Assembly: GCF_032191465.1 (NCBI RefSeq)
Contig: NZ_JAQOUE010000001.1
Location: 1 to 64,000 of the forward strand
From: Candidatus Nitronereus thalassa
GTDB lineage: Bacteria; Nitrospirota; Nitrospiria; Nitrospirales; UBA8639
DNA length: 64,000 nucleotides
Reading direction: 5' to 3'
The translations under genes were made by a program, and so were the position numbers. The notes beneath the pieces were generated by a model. The model had not been told where the DNA came from. It was given only the letters and a program-made list of their open reading frames with translations, and did not search any database. Shown here one piece after another: positions 44,116 through 51,390 of the stretch; position 1 is the first letter of the stretch; each line of letters starts with the position of its first letter.

Positions 44116-44691
44116 TCATGAAACGCTTCCTCCTGTGCATGGGCTTGGCAATATGGGAGAATCGGGTGTGTTGGTGAACTCGGAAAACGTGAGAGGCGCG
44201 ACAGCTGCTGGCTCATGGTTCATTTCGCAGGCAGGCTGGTGTGTTCCTTCCTGGCAATATTTCAGCATTTCTATCACAACCGCCATCCCACGAACATCCA
44301 ACCTATGGACCAAGCAATATCGGACGATCCCTTCCGGATCGAACACGAAACTTTGGCATCGGTCTGGAGATTTTTGACCAAATAATCCCAAACGTCGAAA
44401 AAGGCGTTTTGAAGGATCGGTAAGAAAGGGAATCCGAAGTTTGCCGATCTTTCGAATGGAGGGGTCATAACATGCATCGGGTTCCCAAAGAAAGCTCAGT
44501 AGAACGGCGCCCTGTTCAGCCACGGACTGGCTTTGTTGGTTAAGAAAAACGGCCTTGTCCAACGCCAGTCGTGGCATACAGCATACAACGCTCCATTGGC
44601 CAGTGAGTTGGGCAAGATCAAAAACAATTATTTCCCCCTCAACTATGGCCGGAATTCTGATTTGTGGGAGTGTGGAATAACCAATTCGCAT
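44116..44691 (-). CDS. Peroxiredoxin-like (AhpC/TSA) protein
   Basis: About 191 aa starting MRIGYSTLPQIRIPAI. It has thioredoxin-fold features of AhpC/TSA proteins: TGQWSVVCCMPRLALDKAVF in place of the usual F-x-P-x-C-T catalytic loop, VLLSFLWEPDACYDPSIRKI, then FLTDPSKRLFRRLGL and SFVFDPEGIVRYCL. The Thr/Pro-x-x-Thr arrangement around the peroxidatic Cys is altered to CCMP, so activity is uncertain. The ATG at 44691 with GAGGTG upstream is preferred over the longer frame to 44910. It may protect against peroxide linked to iron uptake. Confidence 0.75.
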   Translation of the reverse strand: MRIGYSTLPQIRIPAIVEGEIIVFDLAQLTGQWSVVCCMPRLALDKAVFLNQQSQSVAEQGAVLLSFLWEPDACYDPSIRKIGKLRIPFLTDPSKRLFRRLGLFGQKSPDRCQSFVFDPEGIVRYCLVHRLDVRGMAVVIEMLKYCQEGTHQPACEMNHEPAAVAPLTFSEFTNTPDSPILPSPCTGGSVS

Positions 44692-44733
44692 GGTAATCAC
44701 CTCATTCAGTAGGTTAGGGTTTATTCTTGTTGT

Positions 44734-44775
44734 TAAAGGGGCGGGGGCGCCCCGGAGAATGGAAGGCGCCCCGCC
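44734..44775. other. GC-rich inverted repeat upstream of the peroxiredoxin gene
   Basis: GGCGGGGGCGCC and GGCGCCCCGCC form a near-perfect stem around a 13-nt loop. It lies 45-85 nt upstream of the peroxiredoxin ATG, in its likely 5' region. The rest of the 44692-45133 gap shows only short palindromes such as CACGGCTCCTAGCCGTAG and no gene. Confidence 0.45.
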
Positions 44776-45133
44776 AAGGAGGCGAAGGGTTGAAATTCGC
44801 TCCCCTTTTTTCGCATGGGATTTTCGGTTTGCTATCGGGACCATGGGAAAAATCCAAAAAAGGGGTTTTGAAATCAAGCGAATAAAAATGATTCCCAATA
44901 TCATTTTCATAAAGGTAACAATTTGTTTCTCTCATTGGAATGTCCACCCTCCAGAGAAATTATGCGCAGAGAACGGATTTCAAAAGATTAATTTGGCTCA
45001 GGGAAGGAGAGAAGGATGAGGGAAAAATCGTCCACGACTTTCATTCCGAACATCATGCTTGATTCTCCAAAACCGGGTGCGCATAAGTTTGGAAGGGGTC
45101 CCTTGCTTCCAGGGTGGCAGGGGGCCACGGCTC

Positions 45134-45829
45134 CTAGCCGTAGGGGAGTGCTCTTTTGTCCGATGGGTTCCGCAGAGCGGATGAGGAAAATGCCACGGGC
45201 TCTGTCCGTGGGAATCCATGCTTACGCTGGTGAACCTGCTCCCTGTATTTCCTGGGAGAGTGGCCGGTCGCTTTCTTAAAAAAATGACTGAAGGCGAATT
45301 GGTCCTGAAATCCAAGACGTTCCGCGATATCCGCTATGGGGGCGAATCCTTCCTCCAAGAGGACTTTGGCCTTTTCCAATCGATGTCGTTTCAAGTAGCT
45401 GGAAAACGCTTCTCCCATTTTCACCTGAAAGAGTTCTGAGCAATACTTTTCTGAGTAGCCGAGAAATTTAGATAATTCCTTCAACGTGAGTCCCTTGTGC
45501 AAATTGGTGCTGATGAAGACTTCAATTTGTTGAGCCAAGTCGGGGGTAGGGCGGGGCGGGCCCTCCATCTGTCGGAGACATTCATTAAAAACGTGAGGAG
45601 CAAGGTGCTTGAGCTTTTGCTCCATTCCAACCTGCTTGACCCGTGTGGTCCAATCAGTAAGATACTGCTGGAATTCGACAATGAGGTCATTCATTATTCC
45701 ATGCGGACCAAAGGATTCCTGTGGGTAGAGTTTCCCGCGCAGCATGCCCCGCAACTCCAAATCCGATCCTTCAGAATTCAGTTTTGAGGGACCGTCACGG
45801 AACGTAGAAGGCTTGAAGAATTGTTCCAT
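45134..45829 (-). CDS. AraC-family transcriptional regulator
   Basis: About 231 aa. The C-terminal half has the two AraC helix-turn-helix motifs: KGLTLKELSKFLGYSEKYCS and IADIAERLGFQDQFAFSHFF, ending KKATGHSPRKYREQ. The N-terminal half is a short effector or dimer domain with no recognisable fold. The ATG at 45829 is preceded by AGGA; an in-frame start at 45889 is less likely. AraC proteins often activate siderophore receptor genes, which fits the TonB cluster. A Fur-boxed promoter and a terminator lie upstream. Confidence 0.85.
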   Translation of the reverse strand: MEQFFKPSTFRDGPSKLNSEGSDLELRGMLRGKLYPQESFGPHGIMNDLIVEFQQYLTDWTTRVKQVGMEQKLKHLAPHVFNECLRQMEGPPRPTPDLAQQIEVFISTNLHKGLTLKELSKFLGYSEKYCSELFQVKMGEAFSSYLKRHRLEKAKVLLEEGFAPIADIAERLGFQDQFAFSHFFKKATGHSPRKYREQVHQRKHGFPRTEPVAFSSSALRNPSDKRALPYG

Positions 45830-45897
45830 ACGAATCGTCCTAATCCCCCCTGAGTCGTTTTTTCTTGCGCGTAACGCCGCAATGGCCATGACCCGAT

Positions 45898-45935
45898 AAA
45901 AAAAAGCCCAAGGTCAGGTTCGTTGACCTTGGGCT
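45898..45935 (-). terminator. Strong intrinsic terminator between promoter and araC
   Basis: On the minus strand, GCCCAAGGTCA and TGACCTTGGGC form an 11-bp perfect stem with a 7-nt loop followed directly by nine T residues. It lies 62 nt downstream of the -10 box and 69 nt before the araC start. Confidence 0.85.
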
Positions 45936-45990
45936 CGGGGATCGCATCCCTTGGGCCTCTAAGAAAAGAGCCAGCTGATTTAATTAAATT
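45898..45990 (-). ncRNA. Candidate Fur-controlled small RNA (RyhB-like logic)
   Basis: A promoter (TTGAAA-17-TATAAT, 46025-45997) overlapped by a Fur-like box and an intrinsic terminator at 45898-45935 define a transcript of about 93 nt. Besides the terminator hairpin it has a small GGGAT-GCG-ATCCC hairpin and an A/U-rich 5' end. Size and layout are those of Fur-repressed sRNAs such as RyhB. The alternative is an attenuated leader for araC. No sequence homology to a known sRNA is claimed. Confidence 0.55.
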
Positions 45991-45996
45991 TTATCA

Positions 45997-46025
45997 ATTA
46001 TAATGAAAACCATAATCATTTTCAA
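45997..46025 (-). promoter_or_regulatory. Sigma-70 promoter overlapped by a Fur box
   Basis: Minus strand: TTGAAA (46025-46020), 17-bp spacer, TATAAT (46002-45997). GAAAACCATAATCATTTTC at 46005-46023 matches 15 of 19 bases of the Fur consensus and covers the spacer and part of the -35 box, an arrangement typical of Fur repression. Confidence 0.75.
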
Positions 46026-46040
46026 GTATGCGGAAATCTA

Positions 46041-46134
46041 CCTATCTTCTCTTCCCTTGTCCATGATATTCTTAATTTTTCTCGCCCTCCACGTTTGGGC
46101 GGCCATTCACTTTGGATTGCGGTGGTTTTCATGA
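46041..46134 (+). pseudogene. 3' relic of a second membrane b-type gene
   Basis: The frame ending at 46134 reads LSMIFLIFLALHVWAAIHFG then LRWFS and stop, nearly identical to the C-terminus of the protein at 36375 (LSMVLYTLLAFHIWAAIHFG, LRWFS). The DNA from GCCATTCAC to TTTTCATGAAAAC is identical at both sites. No start or earlier part of the gene remains. It lies 17 bp before the seven-haem cytochrome gene. Confidence 0.8.
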
Positions 46135-46151
46135 AAACTGGGTGGTGATTT

Positions 46152-46952
46152 ATGGGTAAGCTGGGAATTGTTGCTATCACGCTACTCACGATCGTAGGGG
46201 GATTAGGCCTTGTCTATACCAGCGTCGGAACCCCGATGGCTGCCAACACCTGGCAGCAATTGGTCAATCCAGGGGAACTCTCCGTTGTCCATGCTTCTCT
46301 GGAACAGAATTGCGCAGCCTGCCATACCGCGGTCATGGGAGTGGATGCGACGAAGTGCATCCTTTGCCATGCCAATGAGGAATCGCTCCTGCAGCGTCAG
46401 CCGACGGCCTTTCATGCCGACGTCAGAGAATGTCGATCCTGCCACCACGAACATCGAGGGCACGTTCGAAAGCCCTCGAATATGGATCACCGGGCTCTGG
46501 CCAAGATTGGCTTACTCAACCTCCCGAGTGATGAAAATTCATTCGGCGAAGCAGAAATGGTGCGCTGGAACCTGACGAATTGGCTTGAGCATTCAGAAGT
46601 GCTATTGCCTTCACCGCTTGCCAATCATCACGTCGCACCAGAAGAAGCCATTTTGAACTGTGCCACTTGTCACAAAAACGATGACCGGCATTTTGAACTC
46701 TTTGGCCAGGATTGTGCGGCCTGCCATGCCACCCAGGCCTGGACCCTTCCCGAATTCCAGCATCCCCCCGGTAACTCAATGGATTGCGTCCATTGTCATC
46801 AAGCGCCACCCAGCCATTATATGAAGCATTTCACCATGATTTCGCAAAGAGTGGCTGGCCAGCCACAGGCCAGAGTGGATCAGTGCTTTTTATGCCATCA
46901 GACCACCTCATGGCCGGATATTAAAAGAGCCGGGATGTATAAACATCATTAA
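46152..46952 (+). CDS. Membrane-anchored seven-haem cytochrome c
   Basis: A 266-aa product. An N-terminal transmembrane anchor (GIVAITLLTIVGGLGLVYTS) is followed by seven CXXCH haem motifs: CAACH, CILCH, CRSCH, CATCH, CAACH, CVHCH and CFLCH, with many extra histidines as likely distal ligands. It should be a periplasmic multihaem electron carrier fed from the quinone pool or from a b-type partner. It is preceded by the relic of a membrane b-type gene whose intact copy lies 9 kb away after the FNR fusion, suggesting a former FNR/b-type/c-type electron-transfer operon. Confidence 0.9.
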   Translation: MGKLGIVAITLLTIVGGLGLVYTSVGTPMAANTWQQLVNPGELSVVHASLEQNCAACHTAVMGVDATKCILCHANEESLLQRQPTAFHADVRECRSCHHEHRGHVRKPSNMDHRALAKIGLLNLPSDENSFGEAEMVRWNLTNWLEHSEVLLPSPLANHHVAPEEAILNCATCHKNDDRHFELFGQDCAACHATQAWTLPEFQHPPGNSMDCVHCHQAPPSHYMKHFTMISQRVAGQPQARVDQCFLCHQTTSWPDIKRAGMYKHH

Positions 46953-47184
46953 TCTTGGCAATATTGTATCTCCGTCCGGCCTCATTCCATGAATCGTCTC
47001 ATACGAGCGACTCTACTGAAAAGGATGTTTAATGGAGGGTATTGTTAATTTAAGTGATCTTTTTATTAAAAAACCCAGCGCCTGACCTAAAAGCGTGGGG
47101 CATCCTGTTCGAGAATAAAGAAGGGGAGAAATCTTACGCTAATTTTTTCTTGTTTTTTTTGCTCCTCTAGCCTATGTTTAACCT

Positions 47185-47439
47185 ATGTCTCGGGTATTTT
47201 TTATTGGCGTGCTCATTATTTCTCTGTTCTGCATGGGCCAGGTGATGGGAAGTCATGGCAGTTCAACGGGCCATTTCCACCATCACAGCTCGATTTTTTG
47301 TGCCACTTGCATGGGACCGGTAGATGTACGTTTTACTCCTTTCTTTTTAACTCTGGTTGGCGCCATGACGATGGCCATTCCAAAGTCACTTCCTTATTTA
47401 TCAGTGCGAGAATATTTCCGCCCTCCTCGCTTTCAATAG
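47185..47439 (+). CDS. Small His/Cys exported protein
   Basis: An 84-aa product with a signal segment (VFFIGVLIISLFCMGQVMGS), then GHFHHHSSIFCATCMGPVD with a CxxC, a second hydrophobic stretch and the end FRPPRF. It has the look of the small His/Cys proteins that accompany metal efflux genes (DUF2946/CzcI-like), but no efflux genes are adjacent. An upstream poly-T stretch resembles the promoter region of its distant relatives but lacks the -24 GG. The 46953-47184 gap shows nothing else. Confidence 0.55.
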   Translation: MSRVFFIGVLIISLFCMGQVMGSHGSSTGHFHHHSSIFCATCMGPVDVRFTPFFLTLVGAMTMAIPKSLPYLSVREYFRPPRFQ

Positions 47440-47566
47440 CTCTCCGTTCACCATTCTTAAAAAATTGTGATTGAACATCCTGTCATTCTGACCAGCGTGT
47501 CTGGGTAAATTCCAGGTGATTTGGACATCCTGTTATTACAATTTTTTGTCTCCTCAAGGGAGAGAC

Positions 47567-48679
47567 ATGATAATGCGAGGCAGAACGCTTCGGCTATTTT
47601 TCACAAACAATTGCAGATGCCTTCTTGACGAGGAACGTGGATTCTTATGTGTTGATGCTCGCCTCCTGAAGTGGGCCCTGTTTCTCGTGGGTCTGCTTAC
47701 GCTCCTGGGCCTCGTTGGGCATATTGGGCCTGAGCGGATTCTGGAGACGGCGGCAGCTCTGGGCCCCATCGCCCTTCTCATCATCTTCTTGCCCTCAGTC
47801 CTTATGTATGGACTGGATACGTTGGGATGGCGATTCACACTGAGCCGATACCTCTCTTTCCTGCCGTTCTGGCGGCTTTGTGCCGTCCGAATGGCCGGTG
47901 AAATGGTGAATATGACGACCCCCACTGCATCTGTGGGAGGGGAGCCGTTGAAAGCCTACCTGCTCAAGCGGAGCGGCGTACCGATGGAGGATGGACTTGC
48001 CTCTGTCGTCGTTGCCAAGACCACGATGACGCTTGCCCAAATCGCGTTTATTCTCCTAGGGATCACCCTGGGGATTTGGATCCTTCCGTCGTCAGGAGGG
48101 GCATGGTCATTTACCCTTCCGGTACTTGGGGCTTTAGTCAGTGTCGGCCTCTTGCTGTTTGGAATAACCGTCTTTGTCGTAATTCAACGTCATGGTTTGT
48201 TTACGAGTCTGTTGGGCCTCCTGAGAAGGTGGCGGATTCAGTTCAAGTATTTAGAAGTCCGGGAAAAAAAGCTTCTGGCTTTGGATCGATCGATCCAAGC
48301 TTTTTATATCCGTGACCGGCGTGCCTTCTTCCAGTCCACCGGTACCTTTTTCCTAGGCTGGTTGACGGAGGCCCTAGAGGTCTACGCGATTCTCTTTTTC
48401 CTGGGAGTGCCAATAGACCTTCCGACAGCCTTGGCCATTGATGCTTTGTCCACTTTTATGAAAGGTGGGACCTCTTTCATCCCCGGAAGTATTGGTGCCC
48501 AAGAAGGCGGCAATATTCTGCTGCTGGTGACCTTCGGCTTTAGCGAACTGATCGGGATCCTATTCGCGCTAGTGCGGCGCTTTCGCGAGTTGGTTTGGAT
48601 TTGTGTCGGTCTGATTTGTTTGGCAGCGATGGGAGGACAGAGCCGGGAAATGCCGGAGGCAAGTGCCAAGGGCAACTAA
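47567..48679 (+). CDS. Lysylphosphatidylglycerol-synthase-TM (YbhN-like) protein
   Basis: About 370 aa with 7-8 hydrophobic segments (WALFLVGLLTLLGLVGHIG, LGPIALLIIFLPSVLMYGLD, VLGALVSVGLLLFGITVFVV and others). It has motifs of the UPF0104/YbhN-type flippase-like family (NMTTPTASVGGEPLKAYLLK; KGGTSFIPGSIGAQEGGNIL). Such proteins act in membrane lipid or glycolipid processing; the exact substrate is unknown. The ATG at 47567 follows AAGGGAGAG; a longer frame from 47516 is less likely. It stands alone between small genes. Confidence 0.82.
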   Translation: MIMRGRTLRLFFTNNCRCLLDEERGFLCVDARLLKWALFLVGLLTLLGLVGHIGPERILETAAALGPIALLIIFLPSVLMYGLDTLGWRFTLSRYLSFLPFWRLCAVRMAGEMVNMTTPTASVGGEPLKAYLLKRSGVPMEDGLASVVVAKTTMTLAQIAFILLGITLGIWILPSSGGAWSFTLPVLGALVSVGLLLFGITVFVVIQRHGLFTSLLGLLRRWRIQFKYLEVREKKLLALDRSIQAFYIRDRRAFFQSTGTFFLGWLTEALEVYAILFFLGVPIDLPTALAIDALSTFMKGGTSFIPGSIGAQEGGNILLLVTFGFSELIGILFALVRRFRELVWICVGLICLAAMGGQSREMPEASAKGN

Positions 48680-48794
48680 TGCGGGACCCTAATATTTGGT
48701 TGACCTATTTATAGTGACAGAACGCTAGATTCAGAGGAACTAGCTCTTCATGCCCGGGACCAGAATTCCCGACGTTTTAGTGGAGGACATACTA

Positions 48795-49145
48795 ATGGGA
48801 AAACGTATGACTATACCTTGGACTGGCAACCCTATCCAGGACAAGGAAGAGAAAACCGCGAAGCCAGAGCGAACGATCATGCAAATCATTGCCGCCGAGG
48901 GCTGGCAGGCCGTGTATGCGATTAAACCTGAGACCAACCGCCATAACCCTGTCTTCGTCTCTCCCTTGGCGTGCTGGGCCTTAGTCCAGGAAGAAACACG
49001 TCGATATGTCGTGGGGTTGGATTGCACTTTATCCTACTGTAACCAAGGTGACAATTTCTTAGGCTACTTGGCTCCTGGAGAAAACCCCAAAAAATGGGAG
49101 GATACAGCAATCAGAAATCTTCATGTATACCCACAAATAGAGTAA
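48795..49145 (+). CDS. Hypothetical soluble protein
   Basis: A 116-aa product without signal or transmembrane segments. It contains IMQIIAAEGWQAVYAIKPE and SPLACWALVQEETRRYVVGL, and three cysteines. The start at 48795 has GGAGG upstream; an ATG at 48750 in the same frame would add 15 residues. It is moderately well composed with normal codon use, so likely real. I cannot name a family or suggest a function from the neighbours. Confidence 0.6.
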   Translation: MGKRMTIPWTGNPIQDKEEKTAKPERTIMQIIAAEGWQAVYAIKPETNRHNPVFVSPLACWALVQEETRRYVVGLDCTLSYCNQGDNFLGYLAPGENPKKWEDTAIRNLHVYPQIE

Positions 49146-49284
49146 CGCCTAGAAGACACCCGCCATCTATATTTTTTTGGGTATTGAGGTAGAAGAGTAT
49201 AGTTGCGATTTAAGAACGAAAGATTTAATGGAATGTCATAAAATTAAGATAAGGTATCTAAACATCCAGAAAAGGAGTTGAGAG

Positions 49285-49716
49285 ATGAAAAGAAGTGGCT
49301 TGGAATGGAAAAATTTTCTGTTGCTGATCTTGGCATTGACGTTTGTTGGGTGTGCGACGAATAGCCACCATCATGAGGAACAGACTCTTCGCCCACCGGC
49401 AAACGCTGAGCCTGTTGCAGCGCAAGCCCTTCTTGAAGGGAACAAACTCTTTGCCGAACATCAATGGACCGCCGCAAAGAGAAAATTTATGGCCGCCATT
49501 CAAGCCGAACCGACTTTGGCAGAGGCCCATTACAACCTTGCGCTGACCCTAGAAGAACAAGGTCGTCTTTCAGAATCCCGCGTTCATTATAAGAAGGCCG
49601 CGGATTTGGCCCCTGGGAATAAGGTGATTTGGAATGCTCCCCCTTTCCGTCAATATGGAACGGTTGAACCAGAGACTCAAGAAGCTCCTGCTGGCCCCAG
49701 TGGGCATTCCCATTAA
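49285..49716 (+). CDS. TPR lipoprotein with conserved FRQYGTVEPETQE tail
   Basis: A 143-aa product with a lipobox (LALTFVGCATNS) and histidines right after (SHHHEEQ). Two TPR-like helical repeats follow (ALLEGNKLFAEHQWTAAKRK, EAHYNLALTLEEQGRLSESR), then the tail NAPPFRQYGTVEPETQE and a His-containing end (GHSH). A frameshifted homologue follows cus operon 2 (15844-16292), so the family is linked to metal-resistance loci. A protein-docking or metal-binding role at the envelope is inferred. AAAAGGAG lies in front of the ATG. Confidence 0.75.
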   Translation: MKRSGLEWKNFLLLILALTFVGCATNSHHHEEQTLRPPANAEPVAAQALLEGNKLFAEHQWTAAKRKFMAAIQAEPTLAEAHYNLALTLEEQGRLSESRVHYKKAADLAPGNKVIWNAPPFRQYGTVEPETQEAPAGPSGHSH

Positions 49717-49908
49717 GAAAGTCTGGCTGCAATGCTATTGGGGTCACAATGAATTCAAAGTCTTTTTACTTCCGGGAAAGCGCAAAGAAACATATGTGGA
49801 AATTTGGGGCAACCAGTATTTTTTTATGGGGAAATTAAACCACAGGTCTGAATGCTAATTACGTGGATCATTATCTTTAATTTCCTGATTTTTTTGCTCT
49901 TTTAGTTA

Positions 49909-49924
49909 TGGCATTTTTTTTGCT
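49909..49924 (+). promoter_or_regulatory. Probable sigma-54 promoter upstream of the Cys/His gene
   Basis: TGGCATTTTTTTTGCT is identical to the 16-mer at 9463-9478 and fits the -24/-12 pattern. It lies 71 nt (from the -12 GC) before the ATG of the protein at 49994, almost the same distance as in the other copy. Confidence 0.65.
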
Positions 49925-49993
49925 TAGGGTATGTGTAAATGGGATTAGTTTTCTGGGGAAAGCCAAGACCTTTTACTAACGTGTAAAATTCCA

Positions 49994-50353
49994 ATGAATC
50001 CTCAAACGGGGAAGATGAAATTAGCGCTTACGTCTTTTGTACTCTTGGTCTTTTTGGCATGCGGGGTCACGGGCGTATTCTGCCCTATGGCCTCTTCGGC
50101 CACTGAAACACACCACTCTCAACCAGCATCTCACCATTCCACTAATGGAGATTGCCCAGATCAGCTCAAAATTTCTGAAGAGGCCTCCAAGCAATTAACC
50201 TTTCCCTTACTTCAGGTTATAGCACAGGACAAACTTGGAGATTTGTCTGACTCTTTCGAACCTCGTATCTCTAAGATTTTTTTCAAAGAAAGCATGGTCA
50301 CCCCCTCTTCCTATCCTCCCCCGTTTCTTCTCTTCTCCGTCCTTCTAAACTAA
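49994..50353 (+). CDS. Small exported Cys/His protein paired with a CorE-like sigma factor
   Basis: A 119-aa product with a signal segment (FVLLVFLACGVTGVFCPM), histidines (ETHHSQPASHHS), DCPDQLK, and the end SSYPPPFLLFSVLLN. It is a clear paralogue of the protein at 9551 that precedes cus operon 2. Here it is followed by the second CorE-like sigma-factor gene instead of a pump. It is probably a periplasmic metal-binding protein under sigma-54 control. An ATG at 50015 is an alternative start. Confidence 0.7.
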   Translation: MNPQTGKMKLALTSFVLLVFLACGVTGVFCPMASSATETHHSQPASHHSTNGDCPDQLKISEEASKQLTFPLLQVIAQDKLGDLSDSFEPRISKIFFKESMVTPSSYPPPFLLFSVLLN

Positions 50354-50521
50354 ATCCCAGCACCACCTACGAGTCAAAAAGTCCAGAAACAATTTTTGTT
50401 TCTGCGCTCTTATCTCTCGTATGAAAAATTTGAAAACACGTCAGAAGAACAATCTTCTGCTGGACTCCTCGGGCAACACCATTATCAAGGATTTAACGAC
50501 AGGCAAGCGGTCACACGAAAG

Positions 50522-51157
50522 ATGGCTCTCAGAATGAATAGCCAAAAAGGAACACCAAAAGGCGTATCCCATTTGGGGGAACACAAATTGGACCAGATTT
50601 TACAAATTGCTCTTATTCAGAATCGTAAAAAATTCCTTCAATTTCTCAACCAACGGGTCGGAAGTAAGGAATTGGCCGAGGACATACTCCAACAATTCTG
50701 CTTAAGAGCCCTCAATAAGGAAAGCGCTCTCAAAAAACCTGGCAGCGTGGTGGTTTGGTTGTATCGAGTGCTAAACAGCACGCTGATAGACTTTTATCGT
50801 CGTGAAGCAAAGAGACATCAAGGTGAGGCCGAATATGCTCGCTCTCACAATGATCATGTACAAGAATGTGATGTAAATCCTGAAACCGTTTGTATGTGCT
50901 TCTATGAGCTCATCCCAACCCTTAAAGGTGAGTATTCCGAAATCTTGCAACGAATCGATCTCAATGGAGAATCACATGCAACCGTGGCCAGGGATCTAGG
51001 AGTCACCGTCAACCTTGTGCGAGTACGTTTGCACCGGGCTCGACAGGCCCTGAAACAAGTTCTGCTGATGTCTTGCTGTAAATCCTGCCATGAGGAAGGT
51101 TTCATGAATTGTGAATGTACGCACGGAGGGAAAGAGCACTCAACCTGTATTCATTAA
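50522..51157 (+). CDS. CorE-like ECF sigma factor with Cys-rich C-terminus (second)
   Basis: About 211 aa with sigma region 2 (FLQFLNQRVGSKELAEDILQ, WLYRVLNSTLIDFYRRE), region 4 (YSEILQRIDLNGESHATVAR, VRVRLHRARQALKQVL) and a tail with CCKSCHEEGFMNCECTH. The tail aligns residue for residue with that of the sigma factor at 21267 and matches the metal-sensing Cys-rich ends of CorE-type proteins. No anti-sigma gene is adjacent. The start is placed at 50522; 50534 aligns equally well with the paralogue. It is a candidate direct metal sensor. Confidence 0.85.
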   Translation: MALRMNSQKGTPKGVSHLGEHKLDQILQIALIQNRKKFLQFLNQRVGSKELAEDILQQFCLRALNKESALKKPGSVVVWLYRVLNSTLIDFYRREAKRHQGEAEYARSHNDHVQECDVNPETVCMCFYELIPTLKGEYSEILQRIDLNGESHATVARDLGVTVNLVRVRLHRARQALKQVLLMSCCKSCHEEGFMNCECTHGGKEHSTCIH

Positions 51158-51390
51158 ATCAACTGTAATGTGGAGAGGTCTTTACCGTCTTAAGAATGAT
51201 CGGTTTTATCAAAAATCGGGTTAAAAGATTTCTGTGTGGCTATAGGGATTCAAAGTAGATGGAGATCATGGCTCAAAAAATCGCAGCAGAGTGGTCGGTT
51301 GGGCATTGGCCTTAGAGACTTGAAGGAAAATAAGGCCTTTTTCATCCCTAACATAAACATGGATTTTACCTTGAAACAGGGAGGGACATC

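Noticed and set aside
47146-47163. A third sigma-54-like promoter upstream of the small His/Cys gene at 47185
   Set aside because: The poly-T and GCT are there, but the -24 GG is missing and the distance to the ATG is 22 nt rather than about 72.
49722-49858. A short frame after the TPR lipoprotein (VWLQCYWGHNEFKVFLLPGK and beyond)
   Set aside because: It reads like protein, but has no start of its own outside the TPR gene and no family I recognise; too weak to call.
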